64,000 nucleotides of DNA from Mesorhizobium sangaii (GCF_014207355.1 NZ_JACHEF010000009.1:47900-111899); one strand, 5' to 3'; counted from the stretch's first letter, positions 54,939-64,000 are shown. Translations and numbers: made by a program. The notes: a model not told the origin generated them from the letters alone.

Positions 54939-55502
54939 TCAGGCCGGGAGAATCTTCTTCGCCGTCCAGGTGGCCATATAGTCCATCAGGCCGGGATTGA
55001 GGCAGTCATAGGGCTCCAGCCCGATCGACTTCAGCTGGGCGCGGATGCCGTCCATCCGCTTCGGATCAACGCCGGACTCGATGATCGAGGAGACGAAGGC
55101 GGCGAAGCCCGGCGGCGACCAGCCGTCTTCCTCGAAGCGCTCGGGATGGATGAAGGTCAGGCCCTTGAACGGATGGTCGCGCTCGACCGGTCCGTGCATG
55201 TGAACGCCGCAGCCGGTGCAGGCATGGCGCTGGATCAGCGCGCTTGGATCGACGACCTTCAACTTGTCGCCGTTCTCGGTGACGGTGACGTCGGCCGTGC
55301 CCGCCACGGCAACGACCGAGAACACCGCGCCCTCCGGCTTCCAGCACTTTGTGCAGCCGCAGGCGTGGTCGTGGGCGATCTGGCCCTTGACCTTCACCTT
55401 CGCCGGCTTGCTGGTGCAGGCGCAGACCAGTGTGCCACCGGCAAAGCTCGCGCTTTCCTTGGGCAATCCATTGTCGATTTTCGGATGCAGTTTTTCCGCC
55501 AT
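54939..55502 (-). CDS. gfa: S-(hydroxymethyl)glutathione synthase
   Basis: About 187 residues from the ATG at 55502 (GGGAGGAGAAGAC upstream); the longer frame to 55529 lacks a site. Gfa speeds the condensation of formaldehyde with glutathione. The zinc cysteine motifs are visible: LVCACTSKPAKVKVKG, HACGCTKCWKPEGAVF and HACTGCGVHMHGPV. The end GLMDYMATWTAKKILPA is typical. It forms an operon with adhC upstream (170-base gap). Confidence 0.93.
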   Translation of the reverse strand: MAEKLHPKIDNGLPKESASFAGGTLVCACTSKPAKVKVKGQIAHDHACGCTKCWKPEGAVFSVVAVAGTADVTVTENGDKLKVVDPSALIQRHACTGCGVHMHGPVERDHPFKGLTFIHPERFEEDGWSPPGFAAFVSSIIESGVDPKRMDGIRAQLKSIGLEPYDCLNPGLMDYMATWTAKKILPA

Positions 55503-55671
55503 GTCTTCTCCTCCCATGTTGTGAACCACAGAGGTCGCGGGCCGGTTGGTCCGTGGCTTGTCGTTCTAGCAACGCACGGTCCGCAAAAATTGAATGATTT
55601 TGGCGGACCATACGCAGATTCAGTGAAGCGCGACCGGACGCCGACTTGCATCCGCTCCTGCTGGTCGCGCC

Positions 55672-56799
<1,128 letters not shown>

Positions 56800-57167
56800 T
56801 GGTCGATCCTTTTGGACAGTGGTTGATTACATATCCGGACAAACACGGTCGCGCGAATTGCCGCGATGTATCCGACGATTACCTTTTTTAGTTCCGGCAT
56901 CTTTGTTGTCCCAGCTACGTTCTGCATTAAATGTCCGGGAGTCGGTTGGGCCTGGCAAGGCCTCACGGGTGACGTGGTGGCTGGGCAGCCGGAACCGCCG
57001 CCCGTAAGGATCATACCTTGGGAAAAAAGCTGGGCGTTACCGGGTCTGACGGAAAAACGGGGGTCAACAAATTACTTTCCATAGGGAAGTATTCTCCAAC
57101 TGGATGATATGTGTGTATTCGGTGAAGGCGTCAGCTTCTACCGGCCGGACGGAAGCCGGTTTGGTCC
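56800..57167. other. Non-coding stretch between adhC and the flavoprotein gene
   Basis: The adhC leader with its promoter is expected here. No gene or operator match seen. Confidence 0.4.
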
Positions 57168-58655
57168 TTACCGATACGCCCCATGCTGGGCAGCAGCTCG
57201 GCCTGCCAATCTCCCAGACGTAAATGCCCACCCCAAATGGTGGCCATGGCCTTCTAGGATAATTCCTCCCTGACCGGTTGCCCCAGCCGCATAGAGACCC
57301 GGGATGACCCCCCCACTCTTCGAAAGAACCTCCATAGTGGGAGAGACTTTTAGACCCCCTTCAGTCAAGACCCAGCTTCGAACCGGCCCGAGTGCGATGA
57401 ATGGGGGCTGTAACAGACCTGGAGTTCCTTCACGGGGGCTTTGATTGTAGTCCGCCACAGTTTTCTTAAGGCTATCTGGAGGAACACCGATCTTTTTGGC
57501 GAGTTCACCCAATGAACTTGCCACATTATAGATATCTCTGCGATTTCGCCTGTAATCTGGGAGGTAGGCATAGGCTACGCCGGGAGCAGTCGATATATAG
57601 TTGGGCCAACTGCTGAATTTTTTGGCGAGAACACTGTCGAGGATGATGTATGCCTCTTTTCTGGGCTGCTCCGGTATGGCGAACTGCGGCTTGTCACACT
57701 CGTCAGCGAACCTCGTTCCATTGGTATTTACCAGGATCGCCCCGCTTTCATATAATTTCCGCTGGGGCTCCAGGACTGTTGTAAGAAACATCATAATAAA
57801 GGGTCGAATGATCGGCTGAGGCAGGGTAGCCATCGCCCATTTCATCAGCAACGCCAGGAACCGGCTCGGCGGTAACATTGTCATAAGATTGATCTTGGGC
57901 GGCACGAACCGAAGCTGCGGGCCGCTGACCAAGTCGCCGTTCACAATTTCTGCACCAACGTCCAGTGCAAGCTGATGAGCGTCACCCGTGCTCGTTTCAA
58001 CCAAAGCACCCGCTCGCGAGATGGCCTCACCAGCATAAATTCTTTTCATTTCTGGGTTGGCGCTGAAATCGCCGCCGGCCAAGACAACGCCACGACGCGC
58101 AAAGAAACGACGGAGTGCCCCATCAACTACCGCCTCGACACCCACAACCCTTCCGTTTTCGGTAAGAAGACGATGAGCACGATGATTTAGGCGGATATCC
58201 ACGCCGAGTTCACGGGCGCGCCGACACAACGCATGGGCGTATGCTCGCGAATTTGGCAAAACGTTGTGCATGCGGGGAGCGCGATGAGGAGGCTCGGGCA
58301 TCGGGCCGAAAAACACGACCCCCATGTCGAGCAGTTTCCTGAGAGTATCAGGAACATTTTCTACAAAGGCTTTACGAAGCTCAGGATTGTCTCGAGACAA
58401 CAGCCCCCCATGAAAAAGGGCCATGTCCTCAAAATGAGCTGCTGGCGTGTCGTGGATGCCAATGGCAGCCTGCATGGGCGATGCGCTCGACGACAGGGAA
58501 CCTATTGCCCAATTTGTCGTGCCGCCTGGTTTCGGATTCTTCTCGAGTACCAGTACCCGTCGCCCGAGTTCAGCTGCCTCGACCGCGGCGAACAAGCCAG
58601 AGCCTCCGGCTCCTACAACAATAACATCTGCGGCAGTCACAACGCCATCCGACAC
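57168..58655 (-). CDS. FAD-dependent fumarate-reductase/3-ketosteroid-dehydrogenase-like flavoprotein
   Basis: About 495 residues from a GTG at 58655, chosen because AAGGGAGGG stands just upstream; the longer open frame to 58883 crosses the divergent hydratase start. FAD motif VIVVGAGGSGLFAAVEAAE near the start, KNPKPGGTTNWAIGSLSS, and the C-terminal GLYAAGATGQGGIILEGHG followed by LGWAFTSGRLAGRAAA place it in the FAD_binding_2 family (flavocytochrome c, 3-ketosteroid-delta1-dehydrogenase). It is probably a 2-ene-forming dehydrogenase or ene-reductase in catabolism. It is divergent from the hydratase at 58826 across an operator candidate. Two remnants of the same gene exist (60-230 and 31388-31957). 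Confidence 0.85.
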   Translation of the reverse strand: MSDGVVTAADVIVVGAGGSGLFAAVEAAELGRRVLVLEKNPKPGGTTNWAIGSLSSSASPMQAAIGIHDTPAAHFEDMALFHGGLLSRDNPELRKAFVENVPDTLRKLLDMGVVFFGPMPEPPHRAPRMHNVLPNSRAYAHALCRRARELGVDIRLNHRAHRLLTENGRVVGVEAVVDGALRRFFARRGVVLAGGDFSANPEMKRIYAGEAISRAGALVETSTGDAHQLALDVGAEIVNGDLVSGPQLRFVPPKINLMTMLPPSRFLALLMKWAMATLPQPIIRPFIMMFLTTVLEPQRKLYESGAILVNTNGTRFADECDKPQFAIPEQPRKEAYIILDSVLAKKFSSWPNYISTAPGVAYAYLPDYRRNRRDIYNVASSLGELAKKIGVPPDSLKKTVADYNQSPREGTPGLLQPPFIALGPVRSWVLTEGGLKVSPTMEVLSKSGGVIPGLYAAGATGQGGIILEGHGHHLGWAFTSGRLAGRAAAQHGAYR

Positions 58656-58799
58656 CAATTCCCTCCCTTCAACCGAGCTTCCATTTCGCCAACAGGATCC
58701 CGGCGTGTAGCAATGTTGGTGCTGACTGTTTTTGACACCACTACCGATCATTTTTCGGCAAGCCGGTTGACCAAGGCCGAGAAAGCGGATATTCGCTGT

Positions 58800-58814
58800 T
58801 AGAACATTATTCCA
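58800..58814. promoter_or_regulatory. IclR-type operator candidate between divergent genes
   Basis: TAGAAC-ATT-ATTCCA: 10 of 12 half-site bases match. It ends 12 bases before the hydratase ATG and lies 145 bases from the flavoprotein start, so one site could control both directions. Confidence 0.6.
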
Positions 58815-58825
58815 GATAGTATGAC

Positions 58826-59626
58826 ATGTCGGACATAGCAAGCGAATTTTCAAAAGGCCTTGCCCAAAAGCTCGTCGCAGCACATCGGAGCGATTATCGC
58901 GTTCCTGCCGATACCTCAGATCTGGCAGCGCTGACCCGCCCGCAGGCTTTGAGCATCCAGCATGACATCGTCACCGCGCTGTCCTCCATTGGGGGCTGGA
59001 AAGTCGCTGCTTTGCCGGACGGCGACCTGATATCAGCTCCCCTTCTCAAGAGCCGTCTTTTTCATAGCCCAGCATTGATTTCACCTGCGGTTTACGGTCT
59101 CGGCGGCGTTGAATGTGAGATTGCCTTCCATTTTGCGAGACAGCCAGTCCCGGGCAGGGACGGCTTCGTCAGCGAGCATATCATTGAGGCCATCGACGGT
59201 GCTTGTGCGGCAGTTGAAATCGCAGATAGCCGGTGGGCGAGCAAATTCTCCATTCCCCGCAATGCGATGGTTGCGGACCTGCTGGCCAACGGCGCTCTGA
59301 TCTGCGGGCCGCTAAACAAAAACTGGCGAGATAAGCCTCTCGATACCCTTCAAGCTCGCCTTGGAATCAACGGAGAAACCATCTGCCAGACTACCGGAGG
59401 CCACCCTCGCGGAGACCTCGTTGGTCTCCTCGTCCTGTTGGCCAACGATCTTCGAACAAGGGGGATCGCGCTTCGGCCCGGCGAGATTGTCACGACAGGA
59501 AGCTACACGGGTTTTCATACAGCAAATCCCGGCGACCAAATTGTCGCCGAGTTTGACGGTTTCGCGCCCGTTTCAGTGACATTCGATAAATTTGAGAACA
59601 GCGGAGATATCTATGCTTTGCGGTAA
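58826..59626 (+). CDS. 2-keto-4-pentenoate hydratase-like protein (MhpD/FAA fold)
   Basis: 266 residues of the MhpD hydratase/decarboxylase branch of the FAA-hydrolase fold. Landmarks are GGWKVAALPDGDLISAP, LGGVECEIAFHFARQPVPG (the E-x-E-type metal site), PRNAMVADLLANGALICG and GEIVTTGSYTGFHTANPGD. It hydrates or decarboxylates 2-keto-enoic acids late in ring or chain degradation. It overlaps the next gene by 14 bases, so translation is coupled. A frameshifted paralogue is at 47598-48343. Confidence 0.85.
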   Translation: MSDIASEFSKGLAQKLVAAHRSDYRVPADTSDLAALTRPQALSIQHDIVTALSSIGGWKVAALPDGDLISAPLLKSRLFHSPALISPAVYGLGGVECEIAFHFARQPVPGRDGFVSEHIIEAIDGACAAVEIADSRWASKFSIPRNAMVADLLANGALICGPLNKNWRDKPLDTLQARLGINGETICQTTGGHPRGDLVGLLVLLANDLRTRGIALRPGEIVTTGSYTGFHTANPGDQIVAEFDGFAPVSVTFDKFENSGDIYALR

Positions 59627-60290
59627 AGGCGTGGTGGCCATCTGGAACGGGATATCCGAGGCAGGCCGCCTGGATTTCTATCAATGGCACATACACGAGC
59701 ACATGCCCGAAAGAACCGGCATTCCCGGATTTTTGCGGGGGCGACGCTTTCGAGCTGCCGATTCAGAAACCCATCCTGAGTTTTTTACACTCTACGAAGT
59801 CGAGCAATTCGACGTTATTACGAGCGAGGAATATGCCAAGCGTCTGAATGCACCGACGCCATGGACGAGGCGCGCGACATCGCATTTTATCAATACCTCT
59901 CGCGGCCTGGCGCGGGTTTTGTTGTCCAATGGTCCAGGGCCTGGTGGCGCCGTTGCCACAGTGCGCTTCCAGTCAGCCGCAGCCGATGACCAGCAAGCAG
60001 TCGATGAGCTATCGGAGCTCGTGCACAGCATCACGCCACTCCCGCTTCTGACTGGGGCGCATCTCTGCAAAGCAGATGACGAGGCCACTCAGGTGCGCAG
60101 TGCGGAGAGTGAAGGGCGTACGGATTATGATGTGCCACCCAATTGGTTCATTCTTCTGGAGGCATGCACCGTAGAGTCTTTAGAAGAACCCATACAGGCT
60201 ATTGTCCAGCACCCTTTAGTCCGACATGCGCAGGTGGGCCGCTACGTGCTGGAATATACTCGTTTAAAGACCGACGCTGCAGCCGGCTGA
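59613..60290 (+). CDS. Unrecognised ~226-residue protein, copy 1
   Basis: Starts at the internal ATG 59613 (GCGGAG upstream), by comparison with its paralogue at 60965. Blocks are MLCGKGVVAIWNG, FYQWHIHEHMPERTGIPGFL, SETHPEFFTLYEV, TPWTRRATSHFINTSRGLAR and DVPPNWFILLEACTVESL. The WH..EHM.ER...PGFLRGRRF pattern recalls dimeric alpha/beta-barrel proteins such as EthD-like or monooxygenase-type small enzymes, possibly as two tandem halves. No firm family or function is assigned. Coupled to the hydratase and followed by a truncated FAA-hydrolase gene. Confidence 0.75.
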   Translation: MLCGKGVVAIWNGISEAGRLDFYQWHIHEHMPERTGIPGFLRGRRFRAADSETHPEFFTLYEVEQFDVITSEEYAKRLNAPTPWTRRATSHFINTSRGLARVLLSNGPGPGGAVATVRFQSAAADDQQAVDELSELVHSITPLPLLTGAHLCKADDEATQVRSAESEGRTDYDVPPNWFILLEACTVESLEEPIQAIVQHPLVRHAQVGRYVLEYTRLKTDAAAG

Positions 60291-60305
60291 CCTTAAGGAC
60301 ATTAT

Positions 60306-60434
60306 ATGAAACTGTTGCGATTTGGACCACCTGGCTTTGAGCGACCGGGGTTGCTGGACCAGGTTGGAACTATTCGAGACCTTGGCAGCGTTGTCATAAA
60401 TTGCGAGCCTGAGGTGGATTTCGCAATGACCTGA
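60306..60434 (+). pseudogene. Truncated FAA-hydrolase-family gene, copy 1
   Basis: MKLLRFGPPGFERPGLLDQV and GTIRDLGS match the start of the intact gene at 61660-62505 (MKLLRFGAAGSERPGLVDES, GTIRDLSS). It ends after ~42 codons where a serine-recombinase scrap begins. This shows that the 226-residue-protein/FAA-hydrolase pair was duplicated and one copy was then disrupted. Confidence 0.85.
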
Positions 60435-60512
60435 CTGGCGATCGTGTTGCCGCCCGTCTGCGCCTCGCTCGACACCCGCGCATAAGAGCGCACATCGCGT
60501 CGGCCATTGCTC
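60418..60512 (-). pseudogene. Serine recombinase N-terminal scrap
   Basis: Minus-strand translation MSNGRRDVRSYARVSSEAQT followed by GGNTIASQVIA has the ARVSS motif with the catalytic serine region of serine recombinases. Only ~30 residues; joined to the IS5 remnant. Confidence 0.6.
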
Positions 60513-60539
60513 ACCTCCAGATCTCGCCATCACTTCCGT

Positions 60540-60880
60540 CACCGTTGCCGCGGCAGCACCTTAAAGCCTTTGGCCGTCGGAGCGCTTGATGAGTTCGATG
60601 GTCCACGTGCCGAGATCGGCCAGATCTTGCGTCAATTTTTCTCCGGCATAGCCGCCGTCTGCGGACAGATGGCGCGCAATTACGGGCAAAGCTGTCGAAT
60701 GGGCAATGACGCCGACTGCCCCATCCCTGTCCTGGATGTCGGCCGTATGCACCCTCAGCCCGACCATGTGCCCCTCGGTGTCGGTGATAATATGGCGCTT
60801 CGCAGCCTTTGATCTTCTTGCCGGCGTCGTAGCCACGCAAACCGGCAACAGGTTTCTTTGAATCCCGTTGACGGCGCCCA
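60540..60880 (-). pseudogene. IS5-family transposase fragment, copy 2
   Basis: KRHIITDTEGHMVGLRVHTA and ARHLSADGGYAGEKLTQDLA, then LGTWTIELIKRSDG, retain the second D and following segment of the DDE domain. Same element type as the fragment at 10510-10830 but broken differently. It separates the two copies of the 226-residue-protein module. Confidence 0.8.
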
Positions 60881-60901
60881 TGAAAACACATACGTTTATT
60901 A

Positions 60902-60916
60902 TGGAACGTTGTTCCA
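60902..60916. promoter_or_regulatory. Perfect IclR-type operator
   Basis: TGGAAC-GTT-GTTCCA is a perfect 6-3-6 palindrome 48 bases upstream of the operon starting at 60965. It is the best copy of the motif in the window and resembles published IclR-family operators built on TGGAA/TTCCA halves. Confidence 0.75.
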
Positions 60917-60964
60917 GATAGTACCCCGTATTATACAGGCTTTTCCGGCCACGAGGAGAGATTA

Positions 60965-61642
60965 ATGCTATGCGGTAAAGGTGTGGTGGCTACTTGGAAC
61001 GGAATCTCCGATGAAGGGCGCATGGACTTCTATCAGTGGCATATCAATGAACACATGCCTGAGAGAACTGATATTACGGGGTTCCTGAGGGGCAGGCGTT
61101 ACAAGGCCATCGACAGTGAGACCCATCCCGAATTCTTCACCCTTTACGAAGTCGAAAACTTCGACGTACTCGTAAGCGAGAATTATGCCAATCGGCTCAA
61201 CTCGCCCACCCCTTGGACGCGGCGAGCGGTGGCGCATTTCCTCAATACCTCACGTGGCTTGGCCCGCGTCCTGTCGACGAAAGGGCCAGGTCCGGGGGGT
61301 GTCCTCGCGACGATACGCTTTCACCCTGCGACGCGCGACTATGACGAAACAGTCGAAGACTTGTCGTCGCTCGTATCGAATTTGATGGAGTTTCCACTCA
61401 TCACCGGCGCGCATTTGTGCAAGTCCGATGAGCAGGCGACAGGAATCCGCACCGCTGAACATGAGGGACGGACCGATTACGACGCTCCCCCAAATTGGTT
61501 CATTCTCGTGGAAACGTGTACGCCAGAATCGTTAGAGGCCCCCATTCAGGCTGTCCTCGAACATCCTATTGTTCGCAATGCGATAGTCGGCCGCTACGCC
61601 GCCGAATACACTCGCTTGAAAACTGCTTCGTCAGCCGGCTGA
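60965..61642 (+). CDS. Unrecognised ~226-residue protein, copy 2
   Basis: 225 residues, colinear with the product of 59613-60290 at clearly better than half identity (MLCGKGVVATWNGISDEGR, FYQWHINEHMPERTDITGFL, TPWTRRAVAHFLNTSRGLAR). An in-frame ATG at 60965 follows GAGGAGAG. Likely a soluble cytosolic enzyme with two alpha/beta-barrel-like halves. It directly precedes the FAA-hydrolase at 61660 (17-base gap) and follows the perfect operator, so it should be the first gene of a regulated two-gene operon. Confidence 0.8.
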   Translation: MLCGKGVVATWNGISDEGRMDFYQWHINEHMPERTDITGFLRGRRYKAIDSETHPEFFTLYEVENFDVLVSENYANRLNSPTPWTRRAVAHFLNTSRGLARVLSTKGPGPGGVLATIRFHPATRDYDETVEDLSSLVSNLMEFPLITGAHLCKSDEQATGIRTAEHEGRTDYDAPPNWFILVETCTPESLEAPIQAVLEHPIVRNAIVGRYAAEYTRLKTASSAG

Positions 61643-61659
61643 ACCAAAGGAAATAGATC

Positions 61660-62505
61660 ATGAAGCTCTTACGATTTGGCGCCGCTGGTTCGGAACGACC
61701 GGGTTTGGTCGATGAGAGTGGAACGATACGCGACCTTAGCAGTATCGTAGATGACATTGGTCGCGATACTCTCTCTAACGCAACCCTGCAGAGGCTCCGC
61801 AAAATCGACCCTTCCACACTTCCGAGCGTTGATGGTTCCACTCGTCTTGGGCCGCCGGTTGCCGACGTCCGTCATTTCATCGCTGTCGGACTAAATTATA
61901 CCGACCACGCGATTGAGACCAATGCGCCAATCCCCGCTGAGCCCGTAGTGTTTTCCAAAGCCCCGTCGTCCATCGTAGGGCCCAATGATAATATTTTGAT
62001 GCCTCCGAATTCCGAAAAACTCGATTGGGAGGCGGAAATTGCTGTTGTGATCGGCGAACACGCCTTCGGATTGTCAGAGGAACAAGCACTGTCTGTCGTA
62101 GCGGGATATCTGATTTGCCATGATGTATCTGAGCGGGATGATCAGCTTCATCGCAGTGGACAATGGATCAAAGGCAAGTCCGCACCAAGTTTTGGCCCAC
62201 TCGGCCCCTGGCTAGTGACAGCAGACGAGGTACCCGACCCCCAGAATATCAATCTTTGGCTTACCGTGAACGGACTCACGATGCAGTCGGGAACAACCGC
62301 AAAGATGATCTTTTCATTTAGGTATCTCATCTCTTACATCTCGCGGTTTATGAGTCTTGAGCCTGGCGACGTTATCACCACTGGAACTCCACATGGGGTG
62401 GGGCTAGGAATGAAGCCACCAGTATTTCTAAAGCCAGGCGATGTCGTGGAATTGGGCGCCAACGGGTTAGGCCGCCAACAGCAAACCGTTGTATTGCGGA
62501 GATAA
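61660..62505 (+). CDS. FAA-hydrolase-family enzyme (2-oxohept-3-enedioate hydratase/ureidoglycolate-lyase-like)
   Basis: 281 residues of the FAH superfamily. The metal-binding E-x-E pair is in LDWEAEIAVVIGEHAFGLSE. Other landmarks are FIAVGLNYTDHAIETNAPIP, FSKAPSSIVGPNDNI, GYLICHDVSERD and VITTGTPHGVGLGMKPPVFL. It acts on a 2,4-dioxo or 2-oxo-enoic acid, hydrolysing C-C bonds or isomerising. It follows the 226-residue protein gene in one operon, and its truncated paralogue lies at 60306. Confidence 0.9.
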   Translation: MKLLRFGAAGSERPGLVDESGTIRDLSSIVDDIGRDTLSNATLQRLRKIDPSTLPSVDGSTRLGPPVADVRHFIAVGLNYTDHAIETNAPIPAEPVVFSKAPSSIVGPNDNILMPPNSEKLDWEAEIAVVIGEHAFGLSEEQALSVVAGYLICHDVSERDDQLHRSGQWIKGKSAPSFGPLGPWLVTADEVPDPQNINLWLTVNGLTMQSGTTAKMIFSFRYLISYISRFMSLEPGDVITTGTPHGVGLGMKPPVFLKPGDVVELGANGLGRQQQTVVLRR

Positions 62506-62775
62506 CTGCCGAAATAAAGTCACCTCTAGAATCCCGCTCTTGATGTAGGATAGGTCATGCCAAGGCGGTTCATCAGCGTCATTGCGCGATCACTGCCGAG
62601 GCCTTAATAATCTCTGCGGCGACGGAGCTTAGATACAGCTTGCAGTTAAGCGTGCGGCATACTGAGTAAATGCCAACGTCGCGGAGGGCGGAGATCGACA
62701 ATTTCCAACAGCGGCACCAGTCAAATGCACTTGACCCGGTAACTAAATACGGGGTAGAAGAAATAGCATTCCGAC
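62506..62775. other. Region between the FAA-hydrolase and iclR genes
   Basis: No gene. The regulator's promoter is presumably at its right end. Confidence 0.35.
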
Positions 62776-62790
62776 TGGAACGTGATTTTG
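62776..62790. promoter_or_regulatory. One-sided operator match at the iclR start
   Basis: TGGAAC-GTG-ATTTTG: left half perfect, right half poor. It overlaps the iclR ribosome site (GGAGG at 62790-62794), so binding here could give autorepression. Confidence 0.35.
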
Positions 62791-62799
62791 GAGGCAATT

Positions 62800-63597
62800 G
62801 TGCGGGTTGTCAACTCTCTTGTAGAGCGGTGCTTTGCCGTAATCGAACTGATGGCCAATGACTCCTCTGCAATGCGTCTCGGCGAAATTGCCGAGCGGCT
62901 TGATCTGCAAAAGAGCGCGGCTCATCGGATGCTCACGGTCTTGTGCGAAATCGGCTGGGTGGAGCAAGAGCCTGTCACGGGATTCTATAAGCTCACTTTG
63001 AGGCTCGCGATCCTCGGCCAGCGCTTCCTGACGGGCACGCATTTAACCGATGTCTGTCAGCCAATACTCGAGGAACTGGCCACCGAGAGCGCAGAGCTGG
63101 TGCGTATGGCGGTGGTCCAGGGCGAAACGTTGACATGGATTGCGCAGGCACAAGGCGCGCAGAAGGGCCTGCGATACCATCCCGAAATGGTGGCGAAAGT
63201 TCGCTTGGCAGCTACGGCAAATGGCCGCGCATATCTTTCAACTTTGAGCCAGACGGATGCGATCCGCATCGCCATCAATGATGGCCTCGCCCCGGGTGAT
63301 GGAGGTCACATCACCAATGTTGAGGAGCTCATCAAGGAGTTGGAGGTGACGCGCCGCAGAGGTTGGGCGCTTTCCGACGAAGAGGCTGAAACTGGCGTTA
63401 CGGCCATCGGTGCCCCGATTAGGCTCGGAGGCGAGCAGACGGTTGGCACCATTAGTGTCGCCGGCCCCAGCTCACGTCTAACTCCCAAGCGGCGCCCGGA
63501 AATCGCTGAATATGTCCAGGCTGCCGCCGCCAAACTAGCGGAAGTCTGGCCTCTGAGACAGAGACAAAACCAAGACGGTCTCAAAGCAACAGCGTGA
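62800..63597 (+). CDS. IclR-family transcriptional regulator
   Basis: About 265 residues from the GTG at 62800, which has GGAGG 5 bases upstream; the GTG at 62782 is further out without a site. The N-terminal winged helix-turn-helix is MRLGEIAERLDLQKSAAHRM; the C-terminal effector domain has LATESAELVRMAVVQGETLT, AATANGRAYLS, RRRGWALSDEEAETGVTAIG and GTISVAGPSSRLT. IclR regulators bind palindromes with TGGAA/TTCCA halves and respond to small acids. It is the natural candidate to read the 15-base motif found before at least seven transcription units here. Confidence 0.9.
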   Translation: MRVVNSLVERCFAVIELMANDSSAMRLGEIAERLDLQKSAAHRMLTVLCEIGWVEQEPVTGFYKLTLRLAILGQRFLTGTHLTDVCQPILEELATESAELVRMAVVQGETLTWIAQAQGAQKGLRYHPEMVAKVRLAATANGRAYLSTLSQTDAIRIAINDGLAPGDGGHITNVEELIKELEVTRRRGWALSDEEAETGVTAIGAPIRLGGEQTVGTISVAGPSSRLTPKRRPEIAEYVQAAAAKLAEVWPLRQRQNQDGLKATA

Positions 63598-63623
63598 TCC
63601 ACCGCGCGGCGCGCTTGGTCCTA

Positions 63624-63638
63624 TGGAACATTATAGCA
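63624..63638. promoter_or_regulatory. One-sided operator match downstream of iclR
   Basis: TGGAAC-ATT-ATAGCA: left half perfect, right half 3/6. The gene it once served appears to have been cut by transposase debris: a short frame opens at 63668 and stops soon after. Confidence 0.35.
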
Positions 63639-63690
63639 ATTGGGCGACTCTGGGTGGAGACTAATAGATGCTCAAGCAACGGCAGCAGCC

Positions 63691-63905
63691 CTACGTTATG
63701 ATGCACTGGTCGACGCGCTTAAGGCTGGCACTGTTGGAGGCGATGTAGGCACGGAACTCGGCGATGGCGGTCAGGAACTTGCGCATGTTCGGATAGCCTG
63801 TTTCGAGACCTTCCGCGTCGAATAGCAGGTCGGCCGGGACGCCCTGCTCGTTGAGATGGTCGAGAATGCGCCGTTGCCGCAACCCATCGGGCTGCGCGAC
63901 CCCAA
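63691..63905 (-). pseudogene. ISKra4-like transposase scrap
   Basis: RRILDHLNEQGVPADLLFDA and YPNMRKFLTAIAEFRAYIAS match the region before the conserved NYGERYR segment of ISKra4-type transposases. The frame then runs out. Family placement is from memory of this pattern. Confidence 0.5.
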
Positions 63906-63906
63906 C

Positions 63907-64000
63907 TAGGGTCAGGACCCATTAATTTGTTGAGTTGATATCTGTTGGGTGATTCAAGGTGGCAGGAGGTGCTGCCTTGAGTGATTTGCTGATGTTGACG
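63907..64000 (+). mobile_element. Possible left end of a further IS element
   Basis: The last ~90 bases begin AGGGTCAGGACCCATTAA, a GGGTC/GACCC-containing end typical of IS termini, and continue out of the window. Family not determined. Confidence 0.25.

Overview
The window looks like an accessory island of a rhizobial alphaproteobacterium, most likely Mesorhizobium or a close relative. This is inferred from gene content and protein style: an alphaproteobacterial (RopA/Omp2-type) porin, a rhizobial-type phosphatidylethanolamine N-methyltransferase (PmtA), glutathione-dependent formaldehyde oxidation (Gfa and AdhC), panC and a bioA remnant, and a dense load of IS and Tn3 debris of the sort found in symbiosis islands. 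I saw no nod, nif or fix gene, tRNA, rRNA or CRISPR array.

Layout. 0-10 kb: a zinc alcohol dehydrogenase with a glutamate-1-semialdehyde-mutase-like aminotransferase, an IS21 remnant, an amidase, a methyltransferase, and an amino-alcohol kinase coupled to a class III aminotransferase or phospho-lyase. 10-21 kb: remnants of IS630, IS5, IS256, IS21, IS6 and an integrase surround a second HemL-like aminotransferase, a family III CoA-transferase, two GNAT acetyltransferases and a broken M24 peptidase/CapA chimera. 21-37 kb: a nearly unbroken minus-strand metabolic block containing pmtA, panC, an acetylpolyamine-deacetylase-like gene, a UxaA-family dehydratase, a DHDPS-family lyase, RidA, a GMC oxidoreductase, a phytoene-desaturase-like oxidoreductase and a complete NMT1/SsuA-type ABC importer. 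37-45 kb: an IS110 element and a decayed Tn3-family transposon, which carries an IS630 element that itself carries an IS110/IS1111 element. 45-64 kb: two N,N-dimethylformamidase-like proteins, a porin, gfa-adhC, a flavoprotein divergent from a hydratase gene, two copies of an unrecognised ~226-residue protein, an FAA-hydrolase and an IclR regulator.

The main discovery candidate is a putative IclR-type regulon. A 15-bp palindrome, ideal form TGGAAC-GTT-GTTCCA (perfect at 60902-60916), recurs with few mismatches in front of the 226-residue protein/FAA-hydrolase operon, the flavoprotein/hydratase divergent pair, both dimethylformamidase-like genes, the FAD oxidoreductase pair, the ABC importer, an unrecognised small ORF and a decayed flavoprotein copy. 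A one-sided match lies at the iclR gene. Together these genes would import and dismantle one unknown compound: transporter, amide hydrolysis, flavin oxidation, then 2-keto-enol hydratase and FAA-type hydrolase steps. Several parts also exist as broken second copies (flavoprotein, hydratase, FAA-hydrolase), so the cluster appears to have been duplicated and is partly decaying.
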